Shown here: positions 34,815-42,279 of the stretch, one piece after another
Numbering within the stretch: position 1 is the first letter of the stretch
Layout: each line of letters begins with the position of its first letter
NCBI RefSeq assembly: GCF_024206475.1
Contig: NZ_JAMBPR010000003.1
Location: forward strand, 62,001 to 126,000
Origin: Paraburkholderia sp. CNPSo 3274
Lineage (GTDB): Bacteria > Pseudomonadota > Gammaproteobacteria > Burkholderiales > Burkholderiaceae
Direction: 5' to 3'
DNA length: 64,000 nt
The notes under the pieces: model-generated
What the model was told of the DNA's origin: nothing
The model's input: only the letters and a program-made list of their open reading frames with translations
Databases searched by the model: none
Made by a program: the position numbers and the translations under genes

Positions 34815-34916
34815 ACCGCTCTCTGGATGTGGCGCTCGGGTACGCGCAAACGGAGGTCTCGGGCGAAAGCTGAACGCGCGGGCCGGCGTTCCCACGTCCC
34901 AAGGCTGATAGATAGG

Positions 34917-34938
34917 ATTGTAACGAGTATTGTCACGA
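34917..34938. promoter_or_regulatory. direct-repeat operator candidate before deoC
   Basis: ATTGTAACGA and ATTGTCACGA are repeated with a 12-base period in an AT-richer stretch 78 bases upstream of deoC. An inverted pair AACGA/TCGTT overlaps it. This is a plausible DeoR-family operator, since a DeoR regulator lies at the other end of the operon (45647-44919). Confidence 0.4.
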
Positions 34939-35015
34939 TCGTTTCATCGGTATAGGATGGGTGCGAATAAACCACCACGGTTTGATGTGCATTGCACAAA
35001 TTCGCCTCCCAGCCT

Positions 35016-36029
35016 ATGTCAGAAGCCTCAACGAACTCGCTCGTCGTGCTGCGCGGCGCGCCCGCCCAGCATGCCGCGCATTTAGCGCGCAACGCCGGCG
35101 TGCCGTTCGACGCCGCGTGGCTCGACCCCTTGCGCGTCAACCAGTCCGCCGTCGAGCGGCGCACGGCCACGCTCGGCACGCGCCGCGCGGTCAAGAAGGA
35201 CGCGCAGGCCGCGTGGCTCCTGAAGGCCATCACCTGCATCGATCTCACCACGCTCAATGGCGACGACACCGAAGGCCGCGTGCGGCGCCTGTGCACGAAG
35301 GCGCGCCACCCCGTGCGCGCCGACCTGCTCGCGGCGCTCGGTTTCGCTCCCGATGCCATCACGACGGGCGCGGTGTGCGTGTATCACCGCTTTGTCGCGG
35401 CAGCCGTGGACGCGCTGGCGGGCAGCGGAATTCCCGTCGCGGCCGTCTCCACCGGCTTTCCGGCTGGCTTGAACCCGCACGCGCTCAAGCTCAAGGAAAT
35501 CGAGGCCTCCGTTAAGGATGGCGCCGAGGAAATCGACATCGTCGTCACGCGCGAGCACGTGCTCACCGGCAACTGGCGCGCGCTCTACGACGAAGTGCGC
35601 GAGTTTCGCGCGGCCTGCGGCGAGGCGCATCTGAAGGCGATTCTCGCCACGGGCGACATTCGCGTGCTGTCGAACATCGCCAGGGCGTCGATGGTCTGCA
35701 TGATGGCCGGCGCGGACTTCATCAAGACATCGACGGGCAAGGAAGGGACCAACGCCACGCTCGACGTTTCGCTCGTGATGGTGCGCATGATCCGGGAGTA
35801 CCGGGAGCGCACTGGGGCGCTGGTGGGCTTCAAGCCCGCGGGCGGCGTATCGAACGCCAAAACCGCGCTCGCGTACCAGATCCTCATGAAGGAAGAGCTG
35901 GGGCGGCCCTGGCTCGAGCCCGAGCTGTTCCGCTTCGGCGCTTCGAGCCTGCTCGCCGACATCGAGCGCCAGCTCGAACACCACGTGAGCGGCCGCTATT
36001 CCGCCTTCCACCGCCACCCCGTAGCCTGA
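35016..36029 (+). CDS. deoC: deoxyribose-phosphate aldolase
   Basis: A 337-residue class I aldolase that splits 2-deoxyribose 5-phosphate into acetaldehyde and glyceraldehyde 3-phosphate. The Schiff-base lysine sits in DFIKTSTGKEG and the proton-relay lysine in GFKPAGGV. The chain is longer than the 259-residue E. coli enzyme because of a 70-residue N-terminal extension (as in eukaryotic-type DERA). The ATG at 35016 is chosen by homology; the ribosome site is weak. It opens the deoxyribose operon, 13 bases before the ALDH gene. Confidence 0.93.
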   Translation: MSEASTNSLVVLRGAPAQHAAHLARNAGVPFDAAWLDPLRVNQSAVERRTATLGTRRAVKKDAQAAWLLKAITCIDLTTLNGDDTEGRVRRLCTKARHPVRADLLAALGFAPDAITTGAVCVYHRFVAAAVDALAGSGIPVAAVSTGFPAGLNPHALKLKEIEASVKDGAEEIDIVVTREHVLTGNWRALYDEVREFRAACGEAHLKAILATGDIRVLSNIARASMVCMMAGADFIKTSTGKEGTNATLDVSLVMVRMIREYRERTGALVGFKPAGGVSNAKTALAYQILMKEELGRPWLEPELFRFGASSLLADIERQLEHHVSGRYSAFHRHPVA

Positions 36030-36042
36030 GCAGACCATACCG

Positions 36043-38424
36043 ATGAGCGTAGCCGAGTATTTCCGAACGATGGATTACGGTCCCGCCCCCGAGGACGATC
36101 AGCCCGTGCGCGCATGGCTCGCGCAGCACGAGGCCACGTTTGGGCATTTCATTGACGGCGCGTGGCGCGAAAGCGCCGATGGCGTGTGCTTCGAAGTGCG
36201 TGCGCCCGCCACCGGCGAGGCGCTCGCCGCCGTGGCGCAAGGCGGTGCGGCGGATGTGGCGGCGGCCGTCGCGGCGGCGCGCGCGGCGCAGCCCGAGTGG
36301 TACGCCATCGGCGGCGCGGCGCGCGCGCGGCATCTCTATGCGCTATCGCGCATGGTGCAGCGCCACAGCCGCCTCTTTGCCGTGCTCGAAGCGCTCGACA
36401 ACGGCAAGCCGATCCGTGAAGCGCGCGACATCGACGTGCCGCTGGTGGCGCGCCATTTCCTTCATCACGCAGGTTGGGCGCAACTTCAGGAGAGCGAACT
36501 GGCCGGATGGTCGCCGCTTGGCGTGATCGGCCAGATCGTGCCGTGGAATTTCCCGCTGCTGATGCTCGCGTGGAAAGTGGCGCCCGCCATCGCTCTCGGC
36601 AATTGCGTGGTGCTCAAGCCCGCCGAATACACGCCGCTCACCGCGCTCCTGTTCGCCGAACTGGCGCATCGCGCCGGCCTGCCCAAGGGCGTGCTCAACG
36701 TGGTGACGGGCGACGGCAGCACGGGCGCGGTGCTCGTCGAGCACCCCGGCGTCGACAAGATCGCCTTCACCGGCTCGACCGAAGTGGGCCGCCTCATCCG
36801 CACCGCCACGGCTGGTACCGGCAAGTCGCTTACGCTCGAACTGGGCGGCAAGTCGCCGTTCATCGTTTTCGACGACGCCGACCTCGACGGCGCCGTGGAA
36901 GGCGTCGTGGACGCCATCTGGTTCAACCAGGGCCAGGTATGCTGCGCGGGTTCCCGGCTGCTGGTGCAAGAGGGCGTCGAAGCTCGCTTTCTCGAGAAGC
37001 TCAGGCGCCGCATGGCGACGCTGCGCGTCGGGCCCTCGCTCGACAAGGGCATCGACATCGGGGCGATCGTCGATCCGGTGCAGCTCGAACGCATCGAGTC
37101 GCTCGTGGAAGCCGGGCGGCGCGAAGGCTGCAACGTGTGGCAGCCGCGCGAAGTCGAGCTGCCAGCGGGCGGCTGCTTCTATCCGCCGACGCTCGTTACG
37201 GGCATTGGCCCCGCCTCGACGCTCGCGCAGGAAGAAGTCTTCGGGCCAGTGCTCGTGGCCATGAGCTTTCGCACCCCGGAAGAGGCCGTGGCGCTCGCGA
37301 ACAATTCGCGCTATGGCCTCGCCGCGAGCGTATGGAGCGAGACCATCGGGCGCGCACTCGATATCGCGCCGCGCCTGCAATGCGGCGTGGTGTGGATCAA
37401 CGCGACGAACCTCTTCGACGCGAGCGTGGGCTTTGGCGGCTACCGTGAATCGGGCTTCGGGCGTGAGGGCGGCCGCGAAGGCGTGTTCGAATATCTGAAG
37501 CCGGCCGCATGGAGCAAGCTGCCGACGCGCGCGCAACGCGAGGCGCGCCCGCCCGCACCAGACTTTGCGCACGCGGGCACCGGTCTCGATCGCACTGCGA
37601 AGCTTTTTATCGGCGGCAAACAGGTGCGGCCCGATAGCGGCTATTCGCACGCCGTCTACGCGCCGAACGGCGAATGGGTGGGCGAAGTGGGCGCGGGCAG
37701 CCGCAAGGACGTGCGCGATGCCGTCGCCGCCGCGCGCGGCGCGAGCAAGTGGACGCAGATGAGCACGCACGCTCGCGCCCAGGTGCTGTACTACCTCGCG
37801 GAAAACTTGAGCGCGCGCGCCGAAGAATTCGCGCGGCAGCTCACGCGCCGCGCGGGGCACGACGCGCGCGCGGCCGAGCGTGAAGTGGAGATGGCGATCG
37901 ACCGGCTTTTCAGCTATGCGGCGTGGGCCGACAAGTTCGATGGCGCGGTGCATACACCGCCGTTGCGCGGTGTCGCGCTCGCCATGCATGAGGCGCTGGG
38001 CGTGGTCGGCATCGCTTGCCCTGACGAAGCGCCGCTGCTCGGCTTCGTTTCGCTGATCGCACCGGCGCTTGCGATGGGCAATCGCGTCGTGGCGCTGGCG
38101 AGCGAGGCTTGCCCGCTGGCGGCAACGGACTTCTATCAGGTCGTGGAAACGTCGGACGTGCCTGCGGGCGCGCTCAACATTCTGACCGGCGAGCGCGCCG
38201 CGCTGCTGCCGGCCCTCGCGAAGCACGACGACGTGGACGCGCTCTGGTGCTTCGGCACGGCGGCCGATTCGTCCCTCGTAGAGCGCGAGTCGGTTGGCAA
38301 TCTGAAGCGGACCTTCGTCGATCATGGCCGCGAGGTTGACTGGTTCGACCGGACGAGCGCAGGATTGCCGTTCCTGCGCCACGCCGTGCAGGTGAAGAAC
38401 ATCTGGATACCGTACGGCGACTGA
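36043..38424 (+). CDS. two-domain aldehyde dehydrogenase (ALDH16-like)
   Basis: A 793-residue protein: one complete ALDH (residues about 30-500) followed by a shorter second ALDH-like domain (about 565-780). The first has PWNFP (167-171), Glu266 (LTLELGG) and catalytic Cys300 (NQGQVCCAG). The second domain (FIGGKQVRPDSGYSHAVYAPNGE onward, with NILTGERAALLPALAKHDDVDALW) lacks the Cys and the Glu motif, so it is structural. This is the ALDH16 architecture; unlike the mammalian ALDH16A1, the bacterial form keeps the Cys. Beside deoC its likely substrate is acetaldehyde, though glyceraldehyde or other aldehydes are possible. Confidence 0.88.
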   Translation: MSVAEYFRTMDYGPAPEDDQPVRAWLAQHEATFGHFIDGAWRESADGVCFEVRAPATGEALAAVAQGGAADVAAAVAAARAAQPEWYAIGGAARARHLYALSRMVQRHSRLFAVLEALDNGKPIREARDIDVPLVARHFLHHAGWAQLQESELAGWSPLGVIGQIVPWNFPLLMLAWKVAPAIALGNCVVLKPAEYTPLTALLFAELAHRAGLPKGVLNVVTGDGSTGAVLVEHPGVDKIAFTGSTEVGRLIRTATAGTGKSLTLELGGKSPFIVFDDADLDGAVEGVVDAIWFNQGQVCCAGSRLLVQEGVEARFLEKLRRRMATLRVGPSLDKGIDIGAIVDPVQLERIESLVEAGRREGCNVWQPREVELPAGGCFYPPTLVTGIGPASTLAQEEVFGPVLVAMSFRTPEEAVALANNSRYGLAASVWSETIGRALDIAPRLQCGVVWINATNLFDASVGFGGYRESGFGREGGREGVFEYLKPAAWSKLPTRAQREARPPAPDFAHAGTGLDRTAKLFIGGKQVRPDSGYSHAVYAPNGEWVGEVGAGSRKDVRDAVAAARGASKWTQMSTHARAQVLYYLAENLSARAEEFARQLTRRAGHDARAAEREVEMAIDRLFSYAAWADKFDGAVHTPPLRGVALAMHEALGVVGIACPDEAPLLGFVSLIAPALAMGNRVVALASEACPLAATDFYQVVETSDVPAGALNILTGERAALLPALAKHDDVDALWCFGTAADSSLVERESVGNLKRTFVDHGREVDWFDRTSAGLPFLRHAVQVKNIWIPYGD

Positions 38425-38465
38425 GCGCTTCGAACAAGAAAGCGCCAGCCCCCAGCTTTGCATGG

Positions 38466-38499
38466 GGCCGCACTAAGCGCTAAAGCGCCAAGTGCGGCC
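38466..38499 (+). other. structured leader hairpin A (before the mutarotase gene)
   Basis: GGCCGCACT (38466-38474) pairs perfectly with AGTGCGGCC (38491-38499). Inside, after an AA/CA internal loop, GCGC-TAAA-GCGC forms a second helix. The sequence is preceded by AGCTTTGCATGG and followed directly by GACAGGAGACA, the ribosome site of the gene at 38514. The same architecture recurs at 41095-41173 with different stem bases, so pairing rather than sequence is conserved. Confidence 0.7.
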
Positions 38500-38513
38500 G
38501 ACAGGAGACAAAA

Positions 38514-38993
38514 ATGCTGAAGAATCTTGACCCGCTTCTGAACGCCGATGTCCTGCAAGCGCTGCGCGCGATGGGTCACGGCGACGAACTCGTCGTTTGC
38601 GACGCCAACTTCCCCGCCGACTCCGTTGCGCGCGCAACGGTGCTCGGCAAGCTTCTGCGCATCGACGGCGCAGATGCGCCCCGCGCCGTGCGCGCGATCC
38701 TCTCCGTGCTGCCGCTCGACACCTTCGTCGAAGCCCCGGCCATGCGCATGGAAGTGGTGGGCGAACCCAACACGATTCCCACCGTGCAGCACGAAGCGCA
38801 GGCCGAGGTCGACGCCGCGGAAGGCCGCGCCGTGCCGTTCGCGCCCATCGAACGTCATGCGTTCTACGCGCGCGCCCGCAAGGCTTACTGTGTGATCGCC
38901 ACGGGCGAAACACGCGGCTACGGCTGCTTCGTGTTCACCAAAGGCGTGCTGCTCGCACCCGACGCACCGCGTGCGAAGGAGCACGGCCAATGA
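38514..38993 (+). CDS. RbsD/FucU-type sugar mutarotase
   Basis: A 159-residue protein of the RbsD/FucU family, which interconverts anomers or ring forms of sugars such as fucose or ribose. Key pattern: RAMGHGDELVVCDANFPAD near residues 19-36 (catalytic His and Asp of this family), FVEAPAMRMEVVGE and a C-terminal FYARARKAYCVIATGE. It lies between the ALDH16-like gene and the sugar kinase (ATGA overlap at 38990). In this operon it would speed the mutarotation of deoxyribose for the kinase. Confidence 0.88.
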   Translation: MLKNLDPLLNADVLQALRAMGHGDELVVCDANFPADSVARATVLGKLLRIDGADAPRAVRAILSVLPLDTFVEAPAMRMEVVGEPNTIPTVQHEAQAEVDAAEGRAVPFAPIERHAFYARARKAYCVIATGETRGYGCFVFTKGVLLAPDAPRAKEHGQ

Positions 38994-39931
38994 GCGGACG
39001 CGTCGTCATCCTCGGCATCTATGTGACCGATCTCGCGTTCCGTGCGAGCCGCATGCCGATGATCGGCGAGACGCTCGCCGGATCGGCATTCGCGATGGGG
39101 CCGGGCGGCAAGGGCTCGAATCAGGCCGTGGCCGCCGCCCGCGCGGGCGCGCAAGTGGTGTTCTGCACGCGCGTGGGCAACGACGCATTCGGCGACATCG
39201 CGCGTGCGACGTGGGCCGCCGAAGGCATCACGGCGCGCACCCAGGCGGTGGATGGCCTCGCCACGGGCGCGGCGCACATCTTCGTGGACGACACGACCGG
39301 CATGAACGCGATCATCGTCGCGGCGGGTGCAGCGGGCACGATGGAGCCCGGCGACGCCGAAGCGATCGAAGCCGATATTGCGGCCTCCCAGGTATTCGTC
39401 ACGCAGCTGGAACAGCCGCTCGCGGCAGCGCGGCGCGGCCTCGAACTCGCGCGCCGGCATGGCGTGAAGACGGTGTTCAATCCGGCGCCCGCCATGGCGC
39501 TGCCCGACGACATCTTCCCGCTTTGCGACTACGTCACGCCCAATGAGACCGAGGCGCAGGCGCTCACGGGCATCGAGATCCGCAACGCCGACGACGCGCG
39601 CCGTGCCGCCGACGTGCTGCTCGCCAAGGGCGCGGGCGCGGTGATCGTGACGTTGGGCGAAGCCGGCGCGCTGCTCCATACGCGCGATGCTTCGGTCCTG
39701 CTTCCCGCCTTCAATTGCGGCCCGGTGGTGGAAACGGCGGGCGCGGGCGACGGCTTCACGGGCGGCTTCGCGGCAGCGCTCGCGCGCGGCGACGACGCGC
39801 TCACGGCCACGCGCTTTGGCTGCGCGCTGGCAGGCATTTCCGTCACGCGCCCCGGCACTGCGCCTTCCATGCCGCGCAGGGAAGAAGTCGACGCCATGCT
39901 CGCACGCACGGCGAACACCGCTGCACATTGA
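38990..39931 (+). CDS. PfkB-family sugar kinase (deoxyribokinase/ribokinase-like)
   Basis: A 313-residue PfkB kinase. The N-terminal GPGGKGSNQAVAAARAG is the ribose-type sugar loop, with VFNPAPA mid-chain, VTPNETEAQALTG and the ATP/anion-hole motif ETAGAGDGFTGGFAAAL carrying the catalytic Asp (GAGD). It overlaps the mutarotase stop. Sequence fits ribokinase; the deoC neighbour makes 2-deoxyribose the most likely substrate, giving deoxyribose 5-phosphate for the aldolase. A deoxyribokinase call is inference from context. Confidence 0.88.
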   Translation: MSGRVVILGIYVTDLAFRASRMPMIGETLAGSAFAMGPGGKGSNQAVAAARAGAQVVFCTRVGNDAFGDIARATWAAEGITARTQAVDGLATGAAHIFVDDTTGMNAIIVAAGAAGTMEPGDAEAIEADIAASQVFVTQLEQPLAAARRGLELARRHGVKTVFNPAPAMALPDDIFPLCDYVTPNETEAQALTGIEIRNADDARRAADVLLAKGAGAVIVTLGEAGALLHTRDASVLLPAFNCGPVVETAGAGDGFTGGFAAALARGDDALTATRFGCALAGISVTRPGTAPSMPRREEVDAMLARTANTAAH

Positions 39932-39970
39932 GCATAGCCAGGTGAAAACACACCGCAAAGGATGAGGTCT

Positions 39971-41008
39971 ATGAAGTCTGCACTCTTTGCCAAATGGTTC
40001 GGTGACCGCCAGTTGAACTTCCTGCTGGCCGTGAACCTGCTGGTCGTGCTGGTCGCGGTCTGGGTGTCGCGCGGGCAGTTCGTCGGCATCGACAACCTGC
40101 AGTCGATGGGCGCGCAACTGCCCGAAGTCGCGCTGCTCGCGCTCGGCATCATGCTCTCCATGCTGTCGGGTAACGGCGGCATCGACCTTTCCGGCGTGGG
40201 GCTCGCGAATCTTTCGGGCATGATCGCCGCGCTGGTCGTACCGCACCTCGTGAGCGGCGACGACTCACCCGTGCTCTATACGGCGCTCTTCTGCGTGATC
40301 GTAGTGTGCATGGGGCTCCTTGGCGGCCTGCTGAACGGCGTGGTGATTGCGCGCCTCGGACTCACGCCTATTCTCTGCACGCTCGGTACACAACTGCTTT
40401 TCACGGGCTTCGCGGTGGCGCTGAGCAACGGCGCCTCCGTGCACGTGGATTACGTCGAACCGCTCGCCGATATCAGCAACGGCACGTTCTTCCAGGTGCC
40501 GATCTCGTTCCTGCTATTCGTGGCCGTGGTCGTGCTGCTGGGCTGGCTGCTCAGGCGCACGCCGTTCGGGCTGCGCCTCTACCTCATGGGCACGAACCAG
40601 CGTGCGGCGTTCTATGCCGGCATTCCGCGCGCGCGCATGCTGATCATGACCTACGCGATGTGCGGCGTACTCGCCTCGCTCGCGGGGCTCGTGAGCGTTT
40701 CGCACACGCTCAGCGCGAAATGGGACTACGGCAATTCTTATCTGCTGATCGCCATTCTCATTGCGGTGATGGGCGGGGTGAACCCGGCGGGCGGCTATGG
40801 ACGCATCATCTGCGTGTTCTTTGCCGCGACGGTGTTGCAATTCCTTTCGAGCCTCTTCAATTTGATGGGCGTTTCGCAGTTTTTCGGCGACTGCGCCTGG
40901 GGCTTCCTGTTGTTGCTTTCGCTCGCGTTCGCGGGCGGCGAGCGGGTACGCGCGATTTTCGGTCTCGGCGCCTGGGCGTCTGCTGGCAAAGGGCGGACCT
41001 CGGGCTGA
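39971..41008 (+). CDS. RbsC-type sugar ABC permease
   Basis: A 345-residue permease of the ribose/xylose transporter family with about eight to ten membrane segments. Recognisable blocks are IMLSMLSGNGGIDLSGVGLANLSG, LTPILCTLGTQLLFTGFAVALSNG and LRLYLMGTNQRAAFYAGIP, with IAILIAVMGGVNPAGGYGRI. The ATG at 39971 has GAGG five bases before it; the ATG at 39962 has no ribosome site. It works with a second RbsC-type permease at 43830. Two permease genes and one double ATPase mean a heterodimeric channel, as in deoxynucleoside/deoxyribose systems I recall from Burkholderia. Confidence 0.88.
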   Translation: MKSALFAKWFGDRQLNFLLAVNLLVVLVAVWVSRGQFVGIDNLQSMGAQLPEVALLALGIMLSMLSGNGGIDLSGVGLANLSGMIAALVVPHLVSGDDSPVLYTALFCVIVVCMGLLGGLLNGVVIARLGLTPILCTLGTQLLFTGFAVALSNGASVHVDYVEPLADISNGTFFQVPISFLLFVAVVVLLGWLLRRTPFGLRLYLMGTNQRAAFYAGIPRARMLIMTYAMCGVLASLAGLVSVSHTLSAKWDYGNSYLLIAILIAVMGGVNPAGGYGRIICVFFAATVLQFLSSLFNLMGVSQFFGDCAWGFLLLLSLAFAGGERVRAIFGLGAWASAGKGRTSG

Positions 41009-41094
41009 CTGGCTGAACCGTGTAGCAGGCGGGCCTCGTGCCTCGGAGGTCCGCCGCCATCCATTTCGGGGCGACATACGTGCTTTGCATGGGA

Positions 41095-41173
41095 CCGCAG
41101 TAAGTGCTTTGCATGGGACCGGAGTAAGGGCTAAAGCCCGAACTCCGGTCGACAGCTAAAGCGCAAACTGCGG
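41095..41173 (+). other. nested structured leader hairpins B and C (before the binding-protein gene)
   Basis: Inner element B: ACCGGAGT (41118-41125) pairs with ACTCCGGT (41142-41149), with an AA/GA internal loop and GGGC-TAAA-GCCC inside. Outer element C: CCGCAGT (41095-41101) pairs with ACTGCGG (41167-41173), AA/AA internal loop, then GTGCTTTGC pairs with GCTAAAGCGC with a G-T pair and a bulge. B therefore sits inside the apical loop of C. A 24-base direct repeat (TACGTGCTTTGCATGGGACC, then TAAGTGCTTTGCATGGGACC) at about 41077-41124 shows how it arose. The binding-protein ribosome site follows. Confidence 0.7.
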
Positions 41174-41201
41174 ATCGACATAAAAAACGGAGACAAGGAA
41201 C

Positions 41202-42206
41202 ATGAAGATCAAGCGACTCAGCGTGGCAATTACAGCGTGTGCACTCGCCGCTGGCATGGCGGCCGTGGCGTATGCGGCGGAAAACCCGACCATCGTCACG
41301 GTGGTAAAGGTGACCGGCATTAGCTGGTTCAATCGGATGGACGACGGCGTCAAGGAATTCGGCAAGGACAACCCGAACGTTGCGGTCTACCAGACGGGGC
41401 CGGGCCGCGCGGACGCCGCGCAGCAACTGAAGATCATCGACGACCTGATCGCGAAGAAAGTGAGCGCGATTGCGGTCGTTCCGTATGATCCGCCCACGCT
41501 CGAACCGGCGCTCAAGAAGGCGATGGACCGCGGTATCAAGGTCGTCACGCACGAAGCCGACAACGAAAAGAACACGATGGTCGACGTCGAGGCGTTCGAC
41601 AACTCCGCCTACGGCGCCGCGCTCAACGACCGCCTGGCCTCATGCATGCACAACGAAGGCAAGTGGGCGACGATGGTCGGCTCGCTCGGCAGCCGTTCGC
41701 AGGTGCAGTGGGCCGACGGCGGCATCGACAACGCGAAGAAGAAGTTCTCGAAGATGCAGCTCGTCGAGACCAACCTCGAAACCAACAACGACGGCGAGCA
41801 CGCCTATGAAGTGGCCAAGGAAGTGCTGCGCAAGCATCCGGACATCAAGGGCTTCCAGGGCTCGTCGTCACTCGACGTGATCGGCATCGGCCGCGCCGTC
41901 GAGGAAGCGGGCCTGCAGGGCAAGATCTGCGTGTATGGCACCGGTTTGCCGACCGAGGCCGGCAAGTACCTCGAAAGCGGTGCGATCAACGGCATTGCGT
42001 TCTGGGATCCGAAGCTGGCGGGCATGGCGATGAACAAGATCGCGATGATGCTGATCGACGGCAAGACGGTGGAGAACGGCGCGAACCTCGGCCTGCCGGG
42101 TTACGAGAAAGTCACGGTGTCGAAGGGGCCGGGCAAGGGCATCATCGTGCGCGGCCAGGGTTGGGTGAGCGTCGACAAGTCGAACTACAAGCAATACAAC
42201 TTCTGA
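41202..42206 (+). CDS. RbsB-type periplasmic sugar-binding protein
   Basis: A 334-residue periplasmic binding protein with a Sec signal (about residues 1-26, cut after AYA). The mature part begins ENPTIVTVVKVTGISWFNRMDDGVKEFG, and the central AEDAA-type pattern reads PGRADAAQQLKIIDDLIAKKVSAIAVVPYDP. Later blocks are GFQGSSSLDVIGIGRAVEEAGL and INGIAFWDPKLAGMAMNKIAM. It captures the sugar or nucleoside for the importer. It is preceded by the nested hairpin leader, which may adjust its synthesis relative to the permeases. Confidence 0.9.
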   Translation: MKIKRLSVAITACALAAGMAAVAYAAENPTIVTVVKVTGISWFNRMDDGVKEFGKDNPNVAVYQTGPGRADAAQQLKIIDDLIAKKVSAIAVVPYDPPTLEPALKKAMDRGIKVVTHEADNEKNTMVDVEAFDNSAYGAALNDRLASCMHNEGKWATMVGSLGSRSQVQWADGGIDNAKKKFSKMQLVETNLETNNDGEHAYEVAKEVLRKHPDIKGFQGSSSLDVIGIGRAVEEAGLQGKICVYGTGLPTEAGKYLESGAINGIAFWDPKLAGMAMNKIAMMLIDGKTVENGANLGLPGYEKVTVSKGPGKGIIVRGQGWVSVDKSNYKQYNF

Positions 42207-42279
42207 TCGGGAGAAGGTGGCGCGCGCAATGGTCTTGTGGCCCGGCGCGCGCTTCGTCGCAACGTCACGAAGAGAAGAT

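Noticed and set aside
36343..38463. Minus-strand open frame of 706 codons
   Set aside because: It lies opposite the ALDH16-type gene, whose conserved motifs establish the plus strand as coding; the antisense product is Arg/His-rich without domains.
41077..41124. Short tandem repeat considered as the start of a CRISPR array
   Set aside because: Only two 24-base copies with no spacers; it is better explained by the nested hairpin element.
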